Shown here piece after piece: positions 43,644 to 51,712 of a DNA stretch of 64,000 nucleotides (position 1 is the stretch's first letter; the number at the start of each line of letters is the position of its first letter). Location: NCBI RefSeq assembly GCF_003205875.1, contig NZ_PUBZ01000065.1, positions 1 to 64,000 on the forward strand. The letters run 5' to 3'. The notes under the pieces were generated by a model that was given only the letters and a program-made list of their open reading frames with translations, was not told where the DNA came from and ran no database searches. The position numbers were made by a program, and so were the translations under genes. Source of the DNA: Herpetosiphon llansteffanensis. GTDB taxonomy: Bacteria > Chloroflexota > Chloroflexia > Chloroflexales > Herpetosiphonaceae.

Positions 43644-46115
43644 ATGAAATCTTTTTTTCGTCGGCAACGCCCGACATCCCTCCGCGAACGAGGTAAAGGC
43701 AAAGTTCGCTGGACAATCTGGGAGTTAACAGCGCTGGTTGTTAGCATCATTATGATGGCAACGCCATTATTAGCCGCGATTAGCAGTGCTATTTTTCCAT
43801 TTAATGCTCAGGCTCAAACTACGCCTCGGCCAACATCGGCGGCTACACCAGTAACCCCACTGCCAGCAACGGCTACCCAGACCTATCCGGTGCCAACTGA
43901 AACACCGTTGGTAACACCTTGTCCAACCGCAGCACCAACCAACACGCCAACCGAGACCGCAACATCGTATCCAACGCCAGGTACGCCGGGCACACCAACC
44001 GATACCCCAAGTGTGACCGATACGCCAACGTCGACTGGCGTGATTTCGCCAACGGATACCCCAAGCGTAACCGATACGCCTGGCTTGCCAACGGATACGC
44101 CAAGTGTGACCGACACGCCTGAGTTGCCAACCTCAACCAGCGTGGTTACGCCAACCATCACGACGGTGGTTAGCCCAACCGCAACCAATGTGGTTAGCCC
44201 AACTGCTATTCGCGGTGGTATGGGTGGGAGCGCTCGTTTGCACCGACCTTTGGGGCAAACGCCAGATCCATGTGTAACGCCAACGTCACTTATTATTCCG
44301 ACTGATACTATTCCGCCAGAACTGACCCCAACTGGTACAATTACTAACCCAGTTACGATTACTCCAGATACTCCAACGATTGATCCTTGTTTGATCGCAA
44401 GTTGTACCCCAGTTGCTACCGTTCCAACCGATATTGCAACGGCAACCGAAACAACCTTGCCCGCATCGGAACCGATTGCCGTGGCCAAGAGTAGTTCGCG
44501 GGCACTCGTTCAGCCTGGAGAGACGTTTAGTTATATCATCACGGTGAGTTTCCAAGATAACGGTGATGGTCAAACCTCGCGCTCAGTCACTATTAGCGAC
44601 CCATTGCCAAGCCAAGTGACCTTTATTGGCGTGCAGCACCTTGGTACGGCTACCTGTGTTGGCGGCCCAACCGTGAACTGTAATGGTACGGTGACCGCTG
44701 GTAATCCAATTGTGGTTACGATCCAAGTGCAAGTTAATGCTAGCGTTGCGCTCGGCACCAGCATCGTCAATACGGTGAGTGCTTCAGCAGCCAATCGTAC
44801 GCTGCAAGCAAGCGATACGGTGATCGTACCTAGCACCTTGCCAACGACCACCATTGGTACCGCTGGCCCAAGCTTCACGCCAATTGTGATTACGACTACG
44901 CCAAATACGCCAATTATCGTGACCAACACGCCAGGTACGCCAATTGTCAATACGCCAGTCACGCCAATTGTCAACACGCCAGTCACGCCGATTGTGACTA
45001 ATACACCTGGTGGTGGTGGCACGCCAGTTACGCCGATTGTCAACACGCCAGTTACGCCAATTGCTAACACGCCAGTTACGCCGATTGTCAACACAAGCGT
45101 GCCGGTTACGACTCGGCCAAACAATACGCCACGGCCAAATCAACCAACCAATACACCACAGCCAAATCAGCCAAGCAATACGCCACGGCCTGATATTACT
45201 TCAGTGCCAGCAACCAACGTGCCAGTTGCCACGGTTGTCCCACCAGTCAACCCAACCGCAACGCCACGACCTGGTGCGCCAGTGGCTACGGCAACGCCAC
45301 GGCCTGGTGGTGGTAGCAACCCAACCGCAACACCACGACCTGGTGCGCCAGTGGCTTCAGCCACCAATGCACCTGCTGGGAGCCAACCAACCAATGCGCC
45401 AGCTCCAGCGCCAGCAACCGCAACCCCAACCAATCCTGCTGGTTTCGTCACCGATCCAATTGTGACTGGCTTGCAGTTCCAGAAGAAGAGCGATTGGGGC
45501 AGCCGCTTCGCAGGCGAAAGCTTGGTCTATACGATTACGATCATCAGCCCAACCAATTCGTTGAATGCTGGGACGATGCGTGATGTGGTTGTGGTTGATC
45601 AATTGCCAAGCAATTTGGAAACCAATGGCCCAATCAAGGTCAGCGACCAAAATGCCCGCGTTGAGCAACAAGGCAACCAAATTACGGTTCGGGTAGGGGT
45701 CTTGCCAGCTGGCCAAACCTTAACGATCATGATTCCAGTCAAGATCAAAGATGGTGTGGCAGCGCAAACCCGCATTGTCAACCAAGCTCAGTTGAACTTC
45801 ACTGGCTTGGCTCAGCCAATCTACTCGAATATTTCGAGCGTCTTGGTGGTTGGAGCAGCGCCTGCAGGCAGCACCACAACCGTACCAAACGCGACCGCTG
45901 GTACAGGCGGAGCCGCAACTGCCAATCCAGCAACTGTTACGCCAAATACCGGCGTTGGCAGCGGCCAAGGCAATGGCGATGGCGGCACGACCACCGATGT
46001 TGGCACAATCAACCCTGCGACCAACATGGGTATTCCAGCAACTGGCTTTGTGCTCTTCGCCCTGACGATGTTAGTCCACGTTGTGCGGGTTCGTCGCGAA
46101 ATGACACGCATCTAA
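43644..46115 (+). CDS. Thr-Pro-rich surface protein with DUF11-like domains and IPATG sorting signal
   Basis: 823 residues. An N-terminal membrane/signal segment (LVVSIIMMATPLLAAISSAIF) is followed by a PTDTPSVTDTP-type stalk, a DUF11-type domain (about 275-395, ALVQPGETFSYIITVSFQDNG), a second Pro/Thr/Asn stalk and another DUF11-type domain (about 610-735, SRFAGESLVYTITIISP). The C-terminus is IPATG (797-801), a hydrophobic segment (FVLFALTMLVHVV) and a basic tail (RVRREMTRI): a sortase sorting signal. It lies 30 bases after the sortase gene. Role likely structural or adhesive; not shown. Confidence 0.9.
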   Translation: MKSFFRRQRPTSLRERGKGKVRWTIWELTALVVSIIMMATPLLAAISSAIFPFNAQAQTTPRPTSAATPVTPLPATATQTYPVPTETPLVTPCPTAAPTNTPTETATSYPTPGTPGTPTDTPSVTDTPTSTGVISPTDTPSVTDTPGLPTDTPSVTDTPELPTSTSVVTPTITTVVSPTATNVVSPTAIRGGMGGSARLHRPLGQTPDPCVTPTSLIIPTDTIPPELTPTGTITNPVTITPDTPTIDPCLIASCTPVATVPTDIATATETTLPASEPIAVAKSSSRALVQPGETFSYIITVSFQDNGDGQTSRSVTISDPLPSQVTFIGVQHLGTATCVGGPTVNCNGTVTAGNPIVVTIQVQVNASVALGTSIVNTVSASAANRTLQASDTVIVPSTLPTTTIGTAGPSFTPIVITTTPNTPIIVTNTPGTPIVNTPVTPIVNTPVTPIVTNTPGGGGTPVTPIVNTPVTPIANTPVTPIVNTSVPVTTRPNNTPRPNQPTNTPQPNQPSNTPRPDITSVPATNVPVATVVPPVNPTATPRPGAPVATATPRPGGGSNPTATPRPGAPVASATNAPAGSQPTNAPAPAPATATPTNPAGFVTDPIVTGLQFQKKSDWGSRFAGESLVYTITIISPTNSLNAGTMRDVVVVDQLPSNLETNGPIKVSDQNARVEQQGNQITVRVGVLPAGQTLTIMIPVKIKDGVAAQTRIVNQAQLNFTGLAQPIYSNISSVLVVGAAPAGSTTTVPNATAGTGGAATANPATVTPNTGVGSGQGNGDGGTTTDVGTINPATNMGIPATGFVLFALTMLVHVVRVRREMTRI

Positions 46116-46136
46116 ACCGCATTAGCTGAACTTAGC

Positions 46137-46166
46137 AAAAACCCCGCTCAAACGAGCGGGGTTTTT
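46137..46166 (+). terminator. Bidirectional rho-independent terminator after the surface protein gene
   Basis: Perfect 13-bp stem (46137-46149 with 46154-46166, AAAAACCCCGCTC/GAGCGGGGTTTTT) with a 4-base loop. A and T runs on both sides suit both converging genes. Confidence 0.93.
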
Positions 46167-46174
46167 ATTTTTGA

Positions 46175-46591
46175 TTATTTGATGAGGACTTCTCGATCGT
46201 GTTCAAATTGCCAATCGCTGAGGGCTTCTAGCTCGACTTCGAGCCGAGGGTGCAGCGGATCGATGCGCTTGACCAGATGAATATCGACAACCCGATTATC
46301 GTTGATGCCAAGGCTGGTGCAGATACTGTCTTGGGTGATTTTGAGGCCACCATCAAGGTCGCGGCGCAGCGGCGTTTCAAAATAAAAATCGAGGAATAAG
46401 GCCAAATAACCTTTTTGGGCCAAGGCTAAAAACTGCTCGGAGATAGTATCGCGTTGCTGGAGCATGGCCAAATGGCGTTTGACTTGGCGTTTAAACGTTT
46501 GAGCTTCACGGCTCAACACGCGGCGATTGCCAACTGTCACATATTGGCTGTTAATTGATGGTGGTAATGGCAAACTAAATTGAACAACCAC
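46175..46591 (-). CDS. RusA-like Holliday junction endonuclease
   Basis: 138 residues, RusA family: FSLPLPPSINSQYVTVGN (typical N-terminus), YFETPLRRDLDGGLKITQDSIC with the conserved catalytic-type Asp cluster (RRDLDGGLK, QD), and LGINDNRVVDIHLVKR. The GTG at 46591 has GGAGG five bases upstream and places the family's N-terminus at residue 1; the frame stays open to 46651. RusA genes are usually phage-borne, but there are no other phage genes here. Resolvase activity is family knowledge. Confidence 0.85.
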   Translation of the reverse strand: MVVQFSLPLPPSINSQYVTVGNRRVLSREAQTFKRQVKRHLAMLQQRDTISEQFLALAQKGYLALFLDFYFETPLRRDLDGGLKITQDSICTSLGINDNRVVDIHLVKRIDPLHPRLEVELEALSDWQFEHDREVLIK

Positions 46592-46699
46592 ATGCCCCTC
46601 CAGACAGCGCCAGTCGCGGCTCGTTGGTTTAGTATAGCACAGGCTTTCCAAACATTTGTGTTGTTTTATTAAGATTAATCAGATTAAGCAACAAAATCT

Positions 46700-46728
46700 T
46701 TGACTTATGGCGAAGATTATGCTATAGT
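46700..46728 (+). promoter_or_regulatory. Promoter of the infC operon
   Basis: TTGACT (46700-46705), 17 bases, TATAGT (46723-46728). Transcription would start near 46735, just before the leader hairpin. Confidence 0.7.
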
Positions 46729-46737
46729 TGGCCGAGC

Positions 46738-46779
46738 CAACACCCTAACGCTGATGAGGTCGCGTTTAGGGCTTTGTTG
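46738..46779 (+). promoter_or_regulatory. Structured leader of infC
   Basis: Long imperfect hairpin: CAACA with TGTTG (46738-46742/46775-46779) and CCCTAACGC with GCGTTTAGGG (46743-46751/46762-46771, one bulge). It begins three bases into the predicted transcript. A possible regulatory leader for the ribosomal operon; it lacks a U-tract directly after the stem. Confidence 0.45.
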
Positions 46780-46812
46780 TGTTTTGATGTCCTTTTTTGG
46801 AAGGAGCCTCCT

Positions 46813-47436
46813 ATCAGAGACAAGCTACGAATCAATAATCGGATTCGCGTGCGCGAAGTGCGTCTGATCGACGAAAACGGGGAGCAAGTTGGGATCATCA
46901 CGACCCGTGATGCGCTCGACATGGCACATGACCGCGATCTCGACTTAGTTGAGGTTGCCCCGAATGCTAGCCCGCCGGTTTGCCGCCTAATGGATTACGG
47001 CAAGTACCGCTACGAGCAAACCAAGAAAGAACGCGAAGCCCGCAAGAATCAAAAACAGGTCGAACTGAAAGAGATTCGCATGCAGCCGCGCACCGACACC
47101 CATGACTTGCAGGTAAAGGTGAACAATGCTCGCCGTTTCCTCGAAGATGGGCACAAAGTGAAGTTCTCGGTACGTTTCCGTGGGCGCGAAATCACTCACC
47201 CTGAAATTGGCCGCGATATGCTTGAGCAAATTGCCGAGGATTTACGCGATCATGGGGTGCTTGAGCAAAAACCCACGCTCGAAGGTCGGGCCTATTCGTT
47301 GATCATGGCCCCATCACCAAGCAAAACGCAACAACCTGCGAAACGTAGCGATAAACCGGCTCCACCATCATCATTAGGAGATATTGATTTCGATGCCGAA
47401 GATGAAGACCAACAAGCAGGCCAAGCGCCGCTTTAA
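46813..47436 (+). CDS. infC: Translation initiation factor IF-3, AUC start
   Basis: 207 residues. N-domain ([27 protein letters not shown]) and C-domain ([26 protein letters not shown]). No ATG/GTG/TTG fits: AAGGAG is six bases before an ATC at 46813, exactly where the conserved IRDKLRINN begins. AUU or AUC starts are a known feature of infC, letting IF-3 repress its own translation. The C-terminus is extended by about 30 residues ([18 protein letters not shown], then an acidic end [12 protein letters not shown]), overlapping rpmI by 44 bases. First gene of infC-rpmI-rplT. Confidence 0.95.
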   Translation: MRDKLRINNRIRVREVRLIDENGEQVGIITTRDALDMAHDRDLDLVEVAPNASPPVCRLMDYGKYRYEQTKKEREARKNQKQVELKEIRMQPRTDTHDLQVKVNNARRFLEDGHKVKFSVRFRGREITHPEIGRDMLEQIAEDLRDHGVLEQKPTLEGRAYSLIMAPSPSKTQQPAKRSDKPAPPSSLGDIDFDAEDEDQQAGQAPL

Positions 47437-47596
47437 AATCACTGGCACCGGTAAAATTATGCGCACCAAGGGTGGCAAAAGCCACTTCCGCCGCCGCAAA
47501 TCAACCCGGGTCAAGCAGGCTCTCGATAAGATGTTCCCAGTGAGCCCATCAGACGTGAAGCGTCTGCAACGCTCATTGCCTTACGGCCTGAAATAG
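47393..47596 (+). CDS. rpmI: 50S ribosomal protein L35 (bL35)
   Basis: 67 residues beginning [14 protein letters not shown], the canonical bL35 N-terminus, and ending in a [23 protein letters not shown] body. The ATG at 47393 lies inside the last 44 bases of infC in a different frame; AGGAG is about 12 bases upstream, longer than usual, so translational coupling to infC is likely. A TTG at 47384 is better spaced but would give an atypical N-terminus. Confidence 0.95.
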   Translation: MPKMKTNKQAKRRFKITGTGKIMRTKGGKSHFRRRKSTRVKQALDKMFPVSPSDVKRLQRSLPYGLK

Positions 47597-47616
47597 TTCG
47601 TTCGTCGGAAAATGAG

Positions 47617-47679
47617 TGCTGGTTCGTAGCGGGATCAGGGTTACAAGCTTTGCAATGCTCCTGTACCGTCTCGCCAGCA
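47617..47679 (+). promoter_or_regulatory. Possible L20-type leader between rpmI and rplT
   Basis: A 6-bp outer stem TGCTGG/CCAGCA (47617-47622 with 47674-47679) encloses a complex 50-base loop in the 113-base rpmI-rplT gap. L20 autoregulatory sites occur at this place in other bacteria; the structure is not proved here. Confidence 0.3.
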
Positions 47680-47709
47680 TGTTGACTGTACTCTTTTGGA
47701 GGTATCTCG

Positions 47710-48066
47710 ATGGCACGTATCAAACGTGGCATTATGACGCACAAGCGTCACAAGAAGCTTTTGAATCAAGCCAAGGGTTTCCGCGGCAGCCGTTCACACA
47801 ACTATAAAACCGCTCACGAAGCAGTCATGAAGGCATTGGCCTACGCATACCGTGACCGCCGTAACCGCAAACGCGATTTCCGCCGCTTGTGGATCGTGCG
47901 GATCAACGCTGCTGCGCGCTTGAACGGTTTGAGCTATAGCAATTTGATCAATGGCTTGAACAAAGCTGGGATCTTAATTGATCGCCGCCAATTGGCCGAC
48001 TTGGCTGTGCGCGATGCTGCCGCTTTCACGGCAATTGTTGCTCAAGCTAAGCAAGCTTTGGCCTAG
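47710..48066 (+). CDS. rplT: 50S ribosomal protein L20 (bL20)
   Basis: 118 residues: [29 protein letters not shown] and the [27 protein letters not shown] block are diagnostic of bL20. GGAGG eight bases before the ATG. Third gene of infC-rpmI-rplT, followed 18 bases later by a SpoU-type methyltransferase gene. Confidence 0.98.
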   Translation: MARIKRGIMTHKRHKKLLNQAKGFRGSRSHNYKTAHEAVMKALAYAYRDRRNRKRDFRRLWIVRINAAARLNGLSYSNLINGLNKAGILIDRRQLADLAVRDAAAFTAIVAQAKQALA

Positions 48067-48084
48067 TTCAAGGCACGGTGCTGT

Positions 48085-48879
48085 GTGAGCGACCTCATTA
48101 CCAGCGCTGCCAATCATCACGTTAAATACCTGCGCTCATTGCTGCGTTCCCGCAAGGATCGTCACAATGAGCGCAGGTTTGTTGTTGAAGGGGTGCGTTT
48201 GGTCGCCGAAGCGCTGCATGGTGGCCAACCAAGCGTCCTACTGTATGTGCCTGAGCAATTAGCAAGCACCGAACGCGGTCAACAACTGCTTGATCAACTG
48301 GCTGCATTGCCCAATGCTTTTGCGACAACCCCAGCGATTTTGGCTGGAATTAGCGATGTTGAAACGCCGCAAGGGATTATTGCCGCGCTTCCAATGCCGC
48401 AAATTAGCAGCCAACCAGCGTCGTTAATCTTGATGCTCGATGGGGTGCAAGATCCTGGTAATGTCGGCACGTTGTTGCGCTCCGCCGAAGCGGCTGGCGT
48501 TGGCCAAGTGCTGTGTTTGCAAGGCACTGCCGATGTGTGGAGTCCCAAGGTTGTGCGCTCGGGCATGGGCGTGCACTTTCGCTTGCCAATCGTCGATGGC
48601 CTGCAATGGGAAACTGCTTTGCCCTTGATTGAGCATTGCCCGCAACGTTTTGCTGCGGTGCAAGCTTCGCTGCTGGCCTATGATCAGGCTGATCTCAATC
48701 AACCAACTGTGCTGATTATCGGCAACGAAGCAAATGGGGTTTCAGCTACAACCCTCAGCTATGCCAGCACCATCACCATCCCCATGCTTGGCGCGCTCGA
48801 ATCGTTGAATGCTGCGGTTGCAGGCAGTGTGCTGTTGTTCGAGGCCGCCCGTCAACGCCGAGCAAAGGATGAAGGATGA
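48085..48879 (+). CDS. SpoU-family RNA 2'-O-methyltransferase (TrmH/RlmB-like)
   Basis: 264 residues, GTG start. An N-terminal substrate-binding domain (KYLRSLLRSRKDRHNERRFVVEGVRLV) and a trefoil-knot SpoU domain: LILMLDGVQDPGNVGTLLRSAEAAGV (motif 1), LIIGNEANGVSATTL (motif 2) and IPMLGALESLNAAVAGSVLLFEA (motif 3). Methylates a ribose in rRNA or tRNA using SAM; the target base is not determined. 18 bases after rplT, so likely in that operon. Confidence 0.93.
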   Translation: MSDLITSAANHHVKYLRSLLRSRKDRHNERRFVVEGVRLVAEALHGGQPSVLLYVPEQLASTERGQQLLDQLAALPNAFATTPAILAGISDVETPQGIIAALPMPQISSQPASLILMLDGVQDPGNVGTLLRSAEAAGVGQVLCLQGTADVWSPKVVRSGMGVHFRLPIVDGLQWETALPLIEHCPQRFAAVQASLLAYDQADLNQPTVLIIGNEANGVSATTLSYASTITIPMLGALESLNAAVAGSVLLFEAARQRRAKDEG

Positions 48880-49197
48880 GGGATGAGGGATGAAATTGAT
48901 CCACGAGGGTTAATTTTTTTTAGCCACGAATTGCACGAATTCCACGAATAATTATTTTTAGCCACAGATTCCACAGATTTGTTTGATTATCGTTCCCAAA
49001 GCCCAAAGCCTCCAGCCTATAGCCATCGGTTTCTCTGCCCCTCTGCGTTAAGTATTTGATCCACGAAGGACACGAAGATGAGTCTATTGGCTATTGGCTT
49101 TTGGCTTTTGACCCACGAAACGTCCGATAGCCTATAGTCTACAGCCATATGTTCTATGCTCTCTGTTCTATGTTCCTCTTCATCCCTCATCCCTAAA
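48864..49197. repeat. Short-tandem-repeat spacer (gene-free)
   Basis: No gene from 48880 to 49257. The spacer consists of GGATGA(A/G) runs (48866-48894), CACGAATT/CCACGAAGGA units (48903-48985, 49063-49077), GGCTATTGGCT units and TCTATGT heptamers (about 49149-49178). These motifs recur in other gene-free spacers of the window. Confidence 0.7.
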
Positions 49198-49257
49198 AAA
49201 AGGCCCCTCGCCCGCCGAAGCGAGCAAGAGGCGAAATTCAAGCCTGATGCAATTAAT

Positions 49258-50613
49258 TTAGAGCAAGAGCTTGAATGGGTTTTGCAGCAAGTTCTTGAGT
49301 TCGACCAAGAACTGAGCAACGGTTGCACCATCGGTTGCGCGGTGGTCGGCTGAAACCGTGAGATTCATCAAGTGACGAATCACAATCTCGCCATCGCGGA
49401 CAACTGGGGTGGCAATTGTGCTGCCAACAGCCAAGATTGCGCTTTGCGGTGGCGTGATAATCGCAATGAAGTTGGTTACATCGAACATCCCCAAGTTGCT
49501 GACGGTGAACGTGCCGCCTTGGAGATCATCGAGGCCAGCCTTGCCTTCGCGGGTTCGGCCAATCACATCGCGCATTTGGCTAGAGATTGCGCCGAGGCTC
49601 AGGCTATCGCAGTTGCGCACGACGGGAGCCAACAAACCTGCATCGGTTGCTACGGCCACGCTGATGTGAACATCTTTGTGCACCAACAACTTATCGCCAG
49701 CAAAGGTTGCATTAAGTGAAGGGAATTTCTTCAGCGCAATTGCACAAGCTTTGAGCAGCAATTCGGTGACTGAAAGCTTGCCGCCGTGGGCTTCACGCAA
49801 TTTGGGCAAAAGCTCTTGAATTGCATCCATTTCAATCGTTGAAGTAACGAAGAATGGTGGCACTTGCTGTTGGCTTTCGACCATGCGCTTGGCAGCGGTT
49901 TGGCGCAAGCGTGAAAGTGGCTCTTCGCTGTAGACCGCGTTTGGTGCTGGTGGTGCAAAGACCAAGCCAACTGGTGCTGGCACTGGCGATGCTACTGGTG
50001 CAGCAGCGGCGGCAGGCGCAGCTTTTGGTTCGCTGACAGCAGGTGCAGCAGCAGCGGCAGGCGCAGCTTTTGGTTCGCTGGCAGCGGCCAAGACATCGGC
50101 TTTGACAATCCGGCCATCAGGGCCTGAGCCTTTGAGGCCTGCCAAATTTACGCCGCGTTGTTCGGCCAAACCGCGCGCAACAGGCGTTGCCACCAAGCGG
50201 CCTGTTGATTCAGCGGGAGCACTTTCAGCTGGTGCTGCTTCAACTTTTTCTGGTTGAGCGGCAACTGCTGGGGCGGTTGGGGCTGCTTCGGCACCCTCGC
50301 CGACCGCAGGCGCATCGCTTGATGGCGTAACGCTGGCGTTGGCTTCTGCCGATTCCTCGGCTTCTTCATCGCCTGAGCCATCGTCAATTTCGGCAATCGG
50401 CGCGCCGACTGGCACGGTATCGCCTTCGTTGACCAAGAATTTTATAATTTTGCCCGCCTCAAAAGCCTCGATTTCAATCGTGACCTTATCGGTTTCGACT
50501 TCAGCAATTGGCTCACCACGCGAAACTTCATCGCCTGGCTGTTTCAACCATTTGGCCAAAGTACCTTCGACCATATCGTAGCCCATTTTGGGCATTTCTA
50601 GTTTCTTCGCCAT
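49258..50613 (-). CDS. Dihydrolipoamide acyltransferase (E2) of a 2-oxo acid dehydrogenase complex
   Basis: 451 residues. Lipoyl domain (residues 1-80) with the lipoylated Lys in EVETDKVTIEIEAF; an Ala/Pro/Glu-rich linker; peripheral subunit-binding domain (VARGLAEQRGVNLAGLKGSGPDGRI, about 145-185); a second Ala/Pro linker with an internal duplication (SEPKAAPAAAAAP twice); and the catalytic domain with SADHRATDGATVAQFL (active-site His/Asp). Core of the complex encoded with the two downstream-facing E1 genes at 50704 and 51713. An E3 gene is not in this operon in the window. Whether it serves pyruvate or branched-chain acids is uncertain; the E1 proteins look pyruvate-type. Confidence 0.94.
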   Translation of the reverse strand: MAKKLEMPKMGYDMVEGTLAKWLKQPGDEVSRGEPIAEVETDKVTIEIEAFEAGKIIKFLVNEGDTVPVGAPIAEIDDGSGDEEAEESAEANASVTPSSDAPAVGEGAEAAPTAPAVAAQPEKVEAAPAESAPAESTGRLVATPVARGLAEQRGVNLAGLKGSGPDGRIVKADVLAAASEPKAAPAAAAAPAVSEPKAAPAAAAAPVASPVPAPVGLVFAPPAPNAVYSEEPLSRLRQTAAKRMVESQQQVPPFFVTSTIEMDAIQELLPKLREAHGGKLSVTELLLKACAIALKKFPSLNATFAGDKLLVHKDVHISVAVATDAGLLAPVVRNCDSLSLGAISSQMRDVIGRTREGKAGLDDLQGGTFTVSNLGMFDVTNFIAIITPPQSAILAVGSTIATPVVRDGEIVIRHLMNLTVSADHRATDGATVAQFLVELKNLLQNPFKLLL

Positions 50614-50703
50614 CGTGACCTCGTGTGTTGGTGGCTTAGCAGCCAGCTTTGGAATCTGTGAAACCGTTTTCTTTAGCTGCCTGCTAAGCCACCTAACCTC
50701 AAA

Positions 50704-51702
50704 CTACTGCTGCCGAATCTTTTGGGTCTTGCCTGCCAGCACATTCTTGACTGCTTGAATGACTGAATCGGCATTTGGCACCACGTGGGCTTCCAAGTTT
50801 TTGGCATAAGGCATAGGCACTTCGTCAAAGCCTACGCGCCAAATTGGAGCGTCCAAGTGATCAAAGCCTTCGGTATACAAGCGAGCGGCAATTTCCGAGC
50901 CAACGCCAACGGAGGTCCACTCTTCGGTGGCAATTACAGCGCGGTTGGTTTTGCGGAAACTTTCCAAGACTGGCTCCATATCGAGCGGACGAATGGTGCG
51001 CAAGTCGACCAAGGCAGCGTCGATGCCTTCGCTGGCCAAGGTTTCAACTGCTTGTTGGCAGTAAGGAATCATGCGGCCATAGCCCACGATCGTCACATCT
51101 TTGCCATCGTGCAACAAGTTTGATTTGCCAATCGGAACCGTATAGCTTTCCTCTGGCACTTCGCCCTTGATGTTGTAAATCCCAGTGTGTTCGATGAAAA
51201 TCACGGGATCGGGATCTTCGATGGCGGCCTTCATCAAGCCTTTGGCATCGTATGGCGTGCCGGGCACAACCACCTTCAAGCCGGGCATGTAGGCGTAGTA
51301 GTTATCGAAGGCTTGCGAGTGGGTGGCGCTCAATTGACCGTAGCCGTTGGGCATGCGGAAAACAATTGGGCAGGTAAACTGGCCACCGAACATATAGTGC
51401 AATTTAGCGGCGTGGTTGATAATCATATCGAGCGCCAAAATTGCAAAGTTGGTGGTCATCATTTCAACGACTGGGCGTAAGCCGTTCATGGCTGCACCGA
51501 TGCCTAAGCCAGCATAGCCAGCTTCAGCAATTGGCATATCTTTGATGCGTTCGGGGCCAAACTCTTTTAAAAACCCTTTGGTCACACCGTAAGCGCTATC
51601 GTAGTGAACAACATCTTCACCAATGATAAACACCCGTGGATCGTTGGTCATTGCTTCGCGCAATGCTTGGCGCAAGGCTTCCGAGTAGGTTATAACGGGC
51701 AT
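50704..51702 (-). CDS. pdhB: 2-oxo acid dehydrogenase E1 component, beta subunit (pyruvate-type)
   Basis: 332 residues. Transketolase-type pyrimidine-binding domain (MPVITYSEALRQALREAM; FIIGEDVVHYDSAYGVTKGF; RIKDMPIAEAGYAGLGIGAA) and the C-terminal transketolase domain (KDVTIVGYGRMIPYCQQAVETL; LVDLRTIRPLDMEPVLES). Forms an alpha2beta2 thiamine-diphosphate enzyme with the neighbouring alpha subunit, ten bases upstream in the operon. The pyruvate assignment is from overall similarity and not certain. Confidence 0.94.
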   Translation of the reverse strand: MPVITYSEALRQALREAMTNDPRVFIIGEDVVHYDSAYGVTKGFLKEFGPERIKDMPIAEAGYAGLGIGAAMNGLRPVVEMMTTNFAILALDMIINHAAKLHYMFGGQFTCPIVFRMPNGYGQLSATHSQAFDNYYAYMPGLKVVVPGTPYDAKGLMKAAIEDPDPVIFIEHTGIYNIKGEVPEESYTVPIGKSNLLHDGKDVTIVGYGRMIPYCQQAVETLASEGIDAALVDLRTIRPLDMEPVLESFRKTNRAVIATEEWTSVGVGSEIAARLYTEGFDHLDAPIWRVGFDEVPMPYAKNLEAHVVPNADSVIQAVKNVLAGKTQKIRQQ

Positions 51703-51712
51703 TGATATCTCC

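Noticed and set aside
43883-45124. Long minus-strand ORFs inside the IPATG surface protein gene
   Set aside because: Same cause as above: codon periodicity of the stalk, giving Val/Gly-rich frames with no signals.
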